From assembly GCA_013002285.1 (NCBI GenBank), contig JABDKJ010000062.1:1-19231 (forward strand): a stretch of 19,231 bases of DNA, given 5' to 3'. Source of the stretch: Flavobacteriales bacterium (GTDB taxonomy: Bacteria > Bacteroidota > Bacteroidia > Flavobacteriales > JABDKJ01). Below are positions 6,846 through 13,268 of this stretch, piece by piece; positions within the stretch are counted from its first letter, which is position 1; each line of letters starts with the position of its first letter. The notes below the pieces were generated by a model. That model ran no database searches. It had not been told where the DNA came from and saw only the letters and a list, made by a program, of their open reading frames with translations. Both the position numbers and the translations under genes were made by a program.

Positions 6846-7859
6846 TCAACTATCCATTTCTCCCGCTAAGGGTTTTTTCAATTTTGACTTGATCGTTCGA
6901 GAGTTCTTTTCTGTGCCCAATAAGAACATCATTTTTGTTATTGCCGCTTCAAGGGTTATGTCGTTACCAGAAACAACACCTAATTCGTTCAATGCAGCAC
7001 TGTTTTCATACATGCCTTGTTGCACACTACCTGCAATACATTGAGTAATGTTTAGCACAATGATGCCACTAGAAATACTCTTTTTTAATAGTGCTTTGAA
7101 CCAAGGAACACTTGGAATATTGCCACTACCAAAAGACTCGAGTATCACCCCTTTATTATTAGGGTTGTTCAAAATGCTTGCAGCATGGTCCTCTCGCATA
7201 CCAGGGAAAATTCGCAGTAGCCCTATCTCGTCTGAAAGTGAGGTATGGAATACGGTTTTCTTTCTATTCTTTTTATGGATCGCTGGACGATTGAATTCGA
7301 TATGAACTCCTGCCGAAGCTAAGACTGGATAATTGGGAGAAACGAAAGCATCAAAATGTTCAGCAGAAAACTTCGTAGTCCTATTTCCTCTCATCAAAAC
7401 ATATTCAAAATAGATGCAAACCTCGGGTACTGGCTTTTCTGCGCTAGCGATCTCAATGGCAGTGATCAGGTTTTCTTTGCCATCAGTCCTTATCATCTCC
7501 AAGGGTAATTGACTGCCCGTAAATACGATCGGTTTCTTCAGGTTCTCTATCATGAAGCTTAGGGCAGAGGCGGAATAGGCCATTGTGTCTGTTCCGTGTA
7601 AGATCACAAAGCCATCATACTTGCTGTAATTTTTCTCTACTACTTCCAACAGTTTTAACCATACATCCTGATTGGCATCAGAAGAGTCTATGGGATCCTT
7701 GAAAAAGAGCGCATCAATTTTGCAATTGAACTTTTTAAGGGCCGGGATCTCTGTCAGTAGATTGTTGAAGTCAACTGGATGCAGTCGGCCTGTTGCGTGG
7801 TCCTTTACCATGCCTATGGTTCCACCGGTATATACAAGAAGTACTCTTTTCTTAGCCAT
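6846..7859 (-). CDS. ansA: Type I (cytoplasmic) L-asparaginase
   Basis: Hydrolyses L-asparagine to aspartate and ammonia. The 337-residue protein has the first catalytic threonine motif YTGGTIGM (about 10-17), the second motif ILHGTDTMAYSASAL (about 86-100) and the GSQLPLEMIRTDGKEN segment (about 115-130), all typical of cytoplasmic type I enzymes. There is no signal peptide, which separates it from periplasmic type II enzymes. Length is normal. The ATG at 7859 overlaps the tatD stop by one base (TAATG), so the two are co-transcribed and probably translationally coupled. Confidence 0.93.
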   Translation of the reverse strand: MAKKRVLLVYTGGTIGMVKDHATGRLHPVDFNNLLTEIPALKKFNCKIDALFFKDPIDSSDANQDVWLKLLEVVEKNYSKYDGFVILHGTDTMAYSASALSFMIENLKKPIVFTGSQLPLEMIRTDGKENLITAIEIASAEKPVPEVCIYFEYVLMRGNRTTKFSAEHFDAFVSPNYPVLASAGVHIEFNRPAIHKKNRKKTVFHTSLSDEIGLLRIFPGMREDHAASILNNPNNKGVILESFGSGNIPSVPWFKALLKKSISSGIIVLNITQCIAGSVQQGMYENSAALNELGVVSGNDITLEAAITKMMFLLGTEKNSRTIKSKLKKPLAGEMDS

Positions 7860-8629
7860 TAGAATTCAAATATTTCATGTGCATTCTTAGTAGTAAGCTC
7901 TCCAACTTCTGTAATTGGGATATTGTAGATCTCAGCTAATTTTTGAGCAACATGATAGGTGTAGCTGGTTTCATTTCGTTTGCCTCTGAAAGGTATAGGA
8001 GTCAAATAAGGAGCATCTGTTTCCAAAACAAGATGGGAAAGGTCTACTCTGGAAAGGGTTTCTGCAAGCCCAGAATTCTTATAAGTTACTACACCTCCAA
8101 TGCCGAGTTTAAAACCACCATAATCAATGATCTTTTGCGCTTGTTCAAATGATCCTGTGAAGCAATGGAATATACCCCAAAGGTCTTCATCGTTAAGGTC
8201 ATCAACGATATCAAATATCTCTTCAAAAGACTTTCTTGCATGAATAACGATAGGCAATTTTAATTCCTTCGCCCACTTTATCTGCTTTCGAAATGCTTCT
8301 TTCTGTTGTTCAACATAAGTGTTGTCCCAATGAAGATCAATTCCAATTTCACCAACTCCTTTAAAGCCGCCTTTCTTTAGATACTGTTCTACAATTGCCA
8401 GCTCTTCTTCGAATTTGTCAGTGACAGAACAAGGATGAAGCCCCATCATTGGAAAGCAATTTTCAGGGTATTTATCACAAAGATCGATCATAGGAGCAAT
8501 GGAAGAACTGTCAACATTGGGAAGAAAAATTTTATTCACTCCTTGCTTCAAAGCTCTGTCTATACAGGCATCTCTGTCCTCATTGAATTGCTCGAGGTAC
8601 ATATGTGTATGAGTATCTACAAATTGCAC
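7859..8629 (-). CDS. tatD: TatD family metal-dependent hydrolase (DNase)
   Basis: A 256-residue TIM-barrel hydrolase of the TatD family; relatives are 3'-5' exonucleases active on DNA and RNA. Metal ligands are visible: HTH at residues 7-9, Glu94 in GEIGIDLHWD, His130 in IVIHARKS, His155 in FHCFTGS, and Asp205 in LETDAPYLTP. The HxH motif sits so close to the start that the GTG at 8627-8629 is the only in-frame candidate; a stop lies 21 bases above it. It leads the tatD-ansA operon and is divergent from a family 9 glycosyltransferase. A TAATTTTG box lies about 40 bases upstream. Confidence 0.93.
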   Translation of the reverse strand: MQFVDTHTHMYLEQFNEDRDACIDRALKQGVNKIFLPNVDSSSIAPMIDLCDKYPENCFPMMGLHPCSVTDKFEEELAIVEQYLKKGGFKGVGEIGIDLHWDNTYVEQQKEAFRKQIKWAKELKLPIVIHARKSFEEIFDIVDDLNDEDLWGIFHCFTGSFEQAQKIIDYGGFKLGIGGVVTYKNSGLAETLSRVDLSHLVLETDAPYLTPIPFRGKRNETSYTYHVAQKLAEIYNIPITEVGELTTKNAHEIFEF

Positions 8630-8651
8630 GAGCCGAAAATAGCTATTTATT

Positions 8652-8659
8652 TACCTTTG
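8652..8659 (+). promoter_or_regulatory. -7 promoter box for the family 9 glycosyltransferase
   Basis: TACCTTTG, an exact TAnnTTTG match, lies 18 bases before the ATG at 8678. The nearest TTG upstream (8624-8626) gives a 25-base spacing, slightly longer than usual, so the -33 element is uncertain. Confidence 0.4.
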
Positions 8660-8669
8660 GTTCCTATTC

Positions 8670-8677
8670 CAAAATTA
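8670..8677 (-). promoter_or_regulatory. -7 promoter box for tatD-ansA
   Basis: On the minus strand this reads TAATTTTG, an exact TAnnTTTG match about 40 bases upstream of the tatD GTG. It lies 10 bases from the oppositely oriented box at 8652-8659, so the two divergent promoters would overlap. No good -33 TTG is seen at the expected distance. Confidence 0.35.
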
Positions 8678-9667
8678 ATGACCAAATTTCTAGTCATACG
8701 CTTTAGCTCTATTGGAGACATCGTACTCGCCAGTCCTGTTTTTCGACATTTAAAAGAACAGGTTTACGAAGGTGCCGAGGTTCACTTTCTTACGAAAGAG
8801 GCTTTTGCCCCCGTAGTGGAAGCTGACCCCTATATCGACAAAGTATATACGATCAGGGAAAGTACACATGAAGTGCGAGAGGCTATCTTAGATGAGAATT
8901 ACGACTACATCATTGATCTTCATAGAAATGTGCGTTCAAGAATGATCAAAAAGAAAACAAAGGCACTTTCATTTACGCTTGAAAAATACAATTGGGAAAA
9001 GTGGTTATGGGTAAATTTCAATAAGAATAAAATGCCCCAAAAGCATATTGTTGACCGCTATTTGGATACCATTTTACGTTTTGATATAAAGAATGATGGG
9101 AAAGGGTTGCACTATTTCATCCCGGAGAAAGAAAAATTAAACATCAATGGGCTATTGCCAGGGATCCAAGATAATGGATTCATAGCTTGGGCTATTAGTG
9201 CAGCACACGATGGCAAGAAGATGAGTAAGGACAAACTCATGGAGTTGTTGCCAAAGGTTGATCATCCAATAGTATTGATAGGCGGACCTGAGGACAAAAG
9301 CATTGGCCAAGAGCTTGCTGATAAAATTGGCCATGTTAATACGTTGATAGGAAAATTGAGCTTGCATGGTTCTGCATCTGTCATAGATCAGGCAAAACTT
9401 GTCGTGAGCCCGGATACAGGGATGATGCACATTGCAGCTGCACTTAATAAAAATGTGGTCTCTTATTGGGGGTGCACACACCCAGGATTGGGTATGTATC
9501 CATATTTACCTGAGAATAAATTTGCCATTGTCATGCCCTCTGGAGGCCGAGTACGCCCATGTTCGAAGCTTGGCAATAGATGTAGATATGGAAACAATAA
9601 AAAATGTCCAGACCTCATTGAGGATCTGGACATAGTTAGCAAAACAGAATATTTTTGGAAGGCCTAG
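8678..9667 (+). CDS. Glycosyltransferase family 9 (heptosyltransferase-like)
   Basis: A 329-residue GT-B enzyme related to ADP-heptose:LPS heptosyltransferases, acting at the cytoplasmic face of the inner membrane on lipopolysaccharide core or related glycans; the exact sugar is unknown. It starts FLVIRFSSIGDIVLASPVFR, the characteristic family 9 N-terminus. The donor-site motif SPDTGMMHIAAAL is at about 244-256, preceded by LIGKLSL. Four cysteines lie in the last 65 residues (266, 295, 302, 310), a feature of some Bacteroidota members. The ATG at 8678 fits the family start; the frame is open further upstream to 8435, but that part runs through tatD on the other strand. It shares the four bases CTAG with the next gene's stop codon. 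Confidence 0.88.
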   Translation: MTKFLVIRFSSIGDIVLASPVFRHLKEQVYEGAEVHFLTKEAFAPVVEADPYIDKVYTIRESTHEVREAILDENYDYIIDLHRNVRSRMIKKKTKALSFTLEKYNWEKWLWVNFNKNKMPQKHIVDRYLDTILRFDIKNDGKGLHYFIPEKEKLNINGLLPGIQDNGFIAWAISAAHDGKKMSKDKLMELLPKVDHPIVLIGGPEDKSIGQELADKIGHVNTLIGKLSLHGSASVIDQAKLVVSPDTGMMHIAAALNKNVVSYWGCTHPGLGMYPYLPENKFAIVMPSGGRVRPCSKLGNRCRYGNNKKCPDLIEDLDIVSKTEYFWKA

Positions 9668-10095
9668 TTCTTCTTCTTGAAAAGGAGTGTTGGCTTATTG
9701 TTTTTGTCAGAAGTGATCTCAATATCATGGATCCTTTTATTAGGTCCATTTTCTACTTTGGGGGTTAATTTGACATCGATTGAAAAGGAAAAATTTCCAA
9801 CTAGCATTTCTTCAATATGTGTGTTGATGTTAAATAGATAAGTCTGCTGGCCCTTTTGACCAACATATACAGAATAGATCCTATCCGTTGTAAGGGTGAG
9901 GTCGAAACTTCCGTCATCAGATTGTATGAACTTTCGATTATCACCGAATTCCATTATCTGAACATAAATTGGGTTTTTATTGTCCTCGCTCTTCGCTTGA
10001 ATATGAATGTTAACTGCAGGTTGATCTTTAACCTCAGAACTAAGGCCGAATCCCAGGCAAACAGCCACTATCATAAGTACAATATAGTTTTTCAT
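9664..10095 (-). CDS. Small secreted protein of unknown function (paralogue of 10171-10614)
   Basis: A 143-residue protein with a signal peptide (MKNYIVLMIVAVCLGFGLSS). No lipobox is convincing, because the cysteine follows Val-Ala-Val. The rest is a beta-rich domain with the order DDGSFDLTLTTDRIYSVYVG, then FNINTH, then NFSFSIDVKL. This resembles the neighbouring upstream gene product and, in general shape, carboxypeptidase-regulatory-like beta-sandwich domains of Bacteroidota surface proteins. It has a lysine-rich C-terminus (LLFKKKN) and no T9SS sorting domain, so it is probably periplasmic or outer-membrane associated. I do not recognise a named family. It follows its paralogue by 75 bases, in a gap that holds a small hairpin and a palindrome. 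Confidence 0.7.
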   Translation of the reverse strand: MKNYIVLMIVAVCLGFGLSSEVKDQPAVNIHIQAKSEDNKNPIYVQIMEFGDNRKFIQSDDGSFDLTLTTDRIYSVYVGQKGQQTYLFNINTHIEEMLVGNFSFSIDVKLTPKVENGPNKRIHDIEITSDKNNKPTLLFKKKN

Positions 10096-10098
10096 TTC

Positions 10099-10154
10099 GA
10101 AGTTTTTGGAACTTCAATTCATTAAATTGTCTCCACTGTATACGCTGATCAGCG
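10099..10154. promoter_or_regulatory. Hairpin and 12-bp palindrome between the two secreted-protein genes
   Basis: GAAGTT (10099-10104) and AACTTC (10110-10115) form a perfect 6-bp stem with a 5-base loop, 4 bases before the ATG of the downstream (9664-10095) gene. CGCTGATCAGCG at 10143-10154 is a perfect 12-bp palindrome between the upstream gene's stop and that ATG. Either could affect transcription or translation of the second gene; there is no U-run to suggest a terminator. Confidence 0.3.
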
Positions 10155-10170
10155 CCAAAGGTTCCAAATT

Positions 10171-10614
10171 TTAACCATCTTGCAGCATGAGCATGGTTTT
10201 GTCTTCGACCCCATTAAATAAATGGAAATTGATCTCATCTTTGTCTAGTGACCCAACGACCTCTCTTTTCATGAAAATTTCTACAACATATGAAAGGTTC
10301 CCTTTTGCTCCACCATCTAGTGAGGTGTCGATCTTTAGTACTTTCCCTTGGCAACCTGGTTGCTTGATTTGCACATCATATGACTCATTCAGGTCTAAAT
10401 CCAATAAGAATTTATTTCTTGAATTACTCAAGTCTTCTTGGTCCATGCTTCCGTTCTTAACAATGTCCAAAGTTATTTCACTATTCAACTCTTGGTAGGT
10501 GTGGGCGATCACCTTTAATTTTACTTTTTTGTTCAAGTCTTCCTCTTCCCAGTTTGTAAAACTTAAGGTAGAAATGACCAATATCCACATCACAAAATTT
10601 CTCGCAGCTCTCAT
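10171..10614 (-). CDS. Small secreted protein of unknown function (paralogue of 9664-10095)
   Basis: A 147-residue protein with a signal peptide (MRAARNFVMWILVISTLSF) followed by a beta-rich domain. The stretch NKFLLDLDLNESYDVQIKQP (67-86), then LKIDTSL and LSYVVEIFMK, lines up with DGSFDLTLTTDRIYSVYVGQ, FNINTH and FSFSIDVKL of the next gene. The order and spacing of hydrophobic residues are the same, with a shared Gly-x(n)-Ile-x-Thr core. The two genes therefore look like an old tandem duplication. There is no T9SS domain, no catalytic motif and no membrane segment beyond the signal peptide. Function is unknown; a periplasmic or envelope binding role is only a guess. The upstream gap of 99 bases is AT-rich, with a 10-bp palindrome (TAGGTACCTA, 10674-10683). 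Confidence 0.7.
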   Translation of the reverse strand: MRAARNFVMWILVISTLSFTNWEEEDLNKKVKLKVIAHTYQELNSEITLDIVKNGSMDQEDLSNSRNKFLLDLDLNESYDVQIKQPGCQGKVLKIDTSLDGGAKGNLSYVVEIFMKREVVGSLDKDEINFHLFNGVEDKTMLMLQDG

Positions 10615-10711
10615 AAATAAAATTTCAAAAAATTGTCTATACCTATAAATATTAAATATAGATCTTGTAGAGGTAGGTACCTATATATACTATATTTGGT
10701 CGTAAAAGTTA

Positions 10712-10733
10712 CACTATTTGTCGATAAATAGTG
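10712..10733 (-). terminator. Possible terminator at the end of the thioesterase operon
   Basis: CACTATTT (10712-10719) and AAATAGTG (10726-10733) form a perfect 8-bp stem around a 6-base loop, overlapping the last codons of the thioesterase gene. On the minus strand the stem is followed by TAACTTTTACG, so only a short T-run is present and the stem is AT-rich. It is placed correctly to end the minus-strand operon, but would be a weak intrinsic terminator. Confidence 0.4.
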
Positions 10734-11232
10734 CTTTGAGCTCTGTAGCTTCTGATGGCTCCATTCTACCCGCTAGAATAAGACTCAATTGCCTTCTCCT
10801 CAGAGCACCATTAAAATGTTCCTTCTCTTCTGATGTCTCAGGTAATAATGCTGGAACTTTGATCGGGCTGCCAAGTTGATCAACGGCTACAAATGTAAAG
10901 TAAGATTCATTGCATGGGATCTTCTTCCCGGTTTGATGGTGTTCAACCCAAACTTTTGTATGGACTTCCATGGATGAGCTGAAAGAACGAGTTACAAATG
11001 ATTCTAATGTAACGATATCGCCAAGTTTGATGGCTTTATTGAATGAAACATTGTTTACAGAAGCAGTTACAACTATCCTTTTACAAAGCCTGTGAGCAGA
11101 AATAGCAGAGTTGATATCCATCCAATTCAATAATTGACCTCCCATGAGATTGCCTAATGTATTGGTCTCATTTGGCATTACTATTCTGGCTGCAATTGCT
11201 TGGGTTTCCTTTGCACGTAACTGATCTGACAT
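10714..11232 (-). CDS. Hotdog-fold acyl-CoA thioesterase
   Basis: Hydrolyses acyl-CoA to free fatty acid and CoA; chain-length preference is unknown. The 172-residue protein has one hotdog domain of the BACH/YciA type. IVMPNETNTLGNLMGGQLLN, followed by WMD, contains the conserved asparagine, glycines and catalytic aspartate. KIPCNESYFTFVAVDQLGSP forms the later conserved strand, followed by a charged C-terminal helix. I chose ATG at 11230-11232, which lies 29 bases past the stop of the upstream gene and gives a family-like N-terminus (MSDQLRAKETQAIA). A TTG at 11280 would add 16 residues and overlap the upstream gene. It is the last gene of the four-gene operon beginning at 15652. Confidence 0.9.
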   Translation of the reverse strand: MSDQLRAKETQAIAARIVMPNETNTLGNLMGGQLLNWMDINSAISAHRLCKRIVVTASVNNVSFNKAIKLGDIVTLESFVTRSFSSSMEVHTKVWVEHHQTGKKIPCNESYFTFVAVDQLGSPIKVPALLPETSEEKEHFNGALRRRQLSLILAGRMEPSEATELKALFIDK

Positions 11233-11261
11233 ATATGGAATACTTAAGTTTCTAGAGGATA

Positions 11262-12491
11262 TTATTTTTTCAGAAGCCAAGCAGAAGGATCATCTTCTCG
11301 TTTTGCTTTTTTCAGCAGGTTTATTGCTTCTTCTTCGCTGGTAAAACTACCTTGACTAACTCGATAAAGTTTTCCCTTTTTATCCAATATGGCGGCATCA
11401 TAGCCTCGGCCTCTTAGTCTTTTCGTTTGCTTTTTGGCATTTGAAATAACACCGTAACATCCATTCATAACATGATAAGGTAGAGAGACCATTTCTGGCC
11501 GCGCAAAAAGTTCGTCTGCTATAATGGTGGTCGCAGTGATCACAACTTTTTCCTTCATTTCTAATTTTGTCTCGGGCTCGTTTAAGACCGCAGGCTCAGC
11601 TTTCTCAGATCTTGAGACGGCCTCTTCAAATGTCGACCCTGAATTAGTTTCTTCGATTACAGGCAACATCACGTCATCCTCGACCTCCAGCTCTCCTTTC
11701 AGCCCATCTTCTGGAAGCCTAATGTGTTCAATTACAGGAATTTCCAAGCCCTCAAAGACTTTGGACCTTTCCTTATAAACAGGTTTTTTCAACGTTTTGA
11801 AGGGGTTCAGCTCAGACTTATGGATGTTTCCGTCTTTGATCACATCACTTTGCCAAACAACAAGCCCCATGTAAAACAATAAAGGCAACAACGCTGCAAC
11901 TGCCAAATATCTATAGCGAGAACCACTAGTGATCTTCCTTACCACTGGCTCTTCTTTCACCCTTTCAATAACTTTTTCAAGCTCTTTTCTAGGCAATGCG
12001 ATTACAGGAGTCTCTGCCATCTGTTCATTTATCAAAGCAGGTACTTCTTGGACAACTTCACTTTCTATCTCTCTCAATTCCGGATAATGGAATTCTATCA
12101 ATCCAAAGGAAGAAGCCAAATAATTTACACTTTCGTCTGGTTCGAATTGTATGCTCATTTCCTCGTCCAAATAGAGGATCCCTACTTTTTCAAAGCACAC
12201 CCTATGGCCTTCATTTAGATTGCTAAAACAGTCTTCTACCTTTTGTTTAATTTGATCACAAGCTTTCTCGAAAGAAATATTGCTATGTGCTGCAATATGG
12301 TTTGCAAGCAAACCATCGTTTTGTACCAAATTGCCATTAAAGCTCAATGCTTTAGAAGGAGGAAATAGAACACCACTGTCTTCGTTGATCGAAGCCGGTC
12401 TGTAGTTGGTGATAAATCCACCGAGTTCAGGTATGATCACACAATCGTACTCATACAACAACTCACTAATAGTATTTGAAAGGTCTTTCAA
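11262..12491 (-). CDS. HU-CCDC81 / SPOR domain membrane protein
   Basis: A Bacteroidota-specific architecture. The N-terminal HU-CCDC81 domains contain ISELLYEYDCVIIPELGGFI, and a second part includes GHRVCFEKVGILYLD. A charged linker follows, then one transmembrane helix (YLAVAALLPLLFYMGLVVW), a long acidic and proline-containing linker, and a C-terminal SPOR domain of about 60 residues (YHVMNGCYGVISN to the end). SPOR domains bind denuded septal peptidoglycan. The HU-like part should be cytoplasmic and the SPOR part periplasmic, which suggests a link between the cell interior and the division-site wall. No ATG precedes the domain. The TTG at 12489-12491 gives the family-like N-terminus MKDLSNTISELLY (409 residues); a TTG at 12524 would add 11. 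It follows kdsB in the same operon. Confidence 0.82.
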   Translation of the reverse strand: MKDLSNTISELLYEYDCVIIPELGGFITNYRPASINEDSGVLFPPSKALSFNGNLVQNDGLLANHIAAHSNISFEKACDQIKQKVEDCFSNLNEGHRVCFEKVGILYLDEEMSIQFEPDESVNYLASSFGLIEFHYPELREIESEVVQEVPALINEQMAETPVIALPRKELEKVIERVKEEPVVRKITSGSRYRYLAVAALLPLLFYMGLVVWQSDVIKDGNIHKSELNPFKTLKKPVYKERSKVFEGLEIPVIEHIRLPEDGLKGELEVEDDVMLPVIEETNSGSTFEEAVSRSEKAEPAVLNEPETKLEMKEKVVITATTIIADELFARPEMVSLPYHVMNGCYGVISNAKKQTKRLRGRGYDAAILDKKGKLYRVSQGSFTSEEEAINLLKKAKREDDPSAWLLKK

Positions 12492-12533
12492 AAATGAAAT
12501 ATACTTAATAAACGAAGGTAACAAATTAGATAT

Positions 12534-13268
12534 TTAGATCGCGATATTGTCCCAATTGCTTTCAACGTAGTCTAGGTCGCTTTGAGTATCTATGGAGAAC
12601 GAAGGAAAAGGACTAATAGCCGTGTGAATATCATAGCCGTTTACCAGCCAAGTGAGTTGTTCTAGTTGTTCCGATTCTTCTTCAGGGCTGGTTTTCAATT
12701 GTTCTAGTTGGTCCAGGATCTCTGCTTTAAAGCCATATATGCCTAAGTGCACATATCGCTTTAGTCCTTCAGGTTTAGTTCTAGGAAAAGGGATCACAGA
12801 CCTACTGAATAGCAATGCTTTTCCTGCTTTGTCTATTACAACTTTAACTCTATTTGGGTCTACAATGTCATCTTCATCTTTTTCTTCTTGGATCAAAGTT
12901 GCGATAGAGACATTCCCATTTCTTAGCAAAGAGATCAATGTATTGATACTGTCGGGATGAATGAACGGCTCATCTCCTTGTATATTGATAAATGCTTCTG
13001 CACCTTTTCCAATTTCCTTAAAAGCAGCTCTGCATCTGGCACTTCCATTTGGAATGTCTTCTTCAGTCATGATCACATTTCCACCACATTTTTTGATCTC
13101 ATCATAGATCCTCGCGTCATCTGTTGCAACCCATACTTCATCCAATTTTGAAAGTCGAGCTTGCTCATAAACCCTTTGGATCATACTTTTTCCTCTTATG
13201 ACTACCAGTGGTTTTCCAAGAAACCTGGAAGAAGCATACCTTGCCGGAATAATGCCTATGACTTTCAT
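12534..13268 (-). CDS. kdsB: 3-deoxy-manno-octulosonate cytidylyltransferase-like (KdsB), variant motifs
   Basis: Activates Kdo, or a related ulosonic acid, with CTP to make the CMP-sugar used for lipopolysaccharide inner core. The 244-residue protein has the N-terminal nucleotide-binding motif IIPARYASSRFLGKPL (6-21), QGDEP (97-101), DPNRVKVV, SRSVIPFPR and the C-terminal IDTQSDLD. Overall likeness and length are right for KdsB. Several usually constant positions differ: RFPGKP is RFLGKP, SGT(D/E)R is NGSAR (74-78), LEQLRWLENG is LEQLTWLVNG (202-211), and G(I/V)DT is SIDT (225-228). Substrate specificity or activity may therefore differ. The ATG overlaps the TonB receptor stop (ATGA). It might be a paralogue of a standard KdsB encoded elsewhere. 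Confidence 0.85.
   Translation of the reverse strand: MKVIGIIPARYASSRFLGKPLVVIRGKSMIQRVYEQARLSKLDEVWVATDDARIYDEIKKCGGNVIMTEEDIPNGSARCRAAFKEIGKGAEAFINIQGDEPFIHPDSINTLISLLRNGNVSIATLIQEEKDEDDIVDPNRVKVVIDKAGKALLFSRSVIPFPRTKPEGLKRYVHLGIYGFKAEILDQLEQLKTSPEEESEQLEQLTWLVNGYDIHTAISPFPSFSIDTQSDLDYVESNWDNIAI

Noticed and set aside
8435..8677. An extended N-terminus for the family 9 glycosyltransferase
   Set aside because: The extra 81 residues run antisense through tatD and do not resemble family 9 enzymes, whose start is FLVIRFSSIGD.
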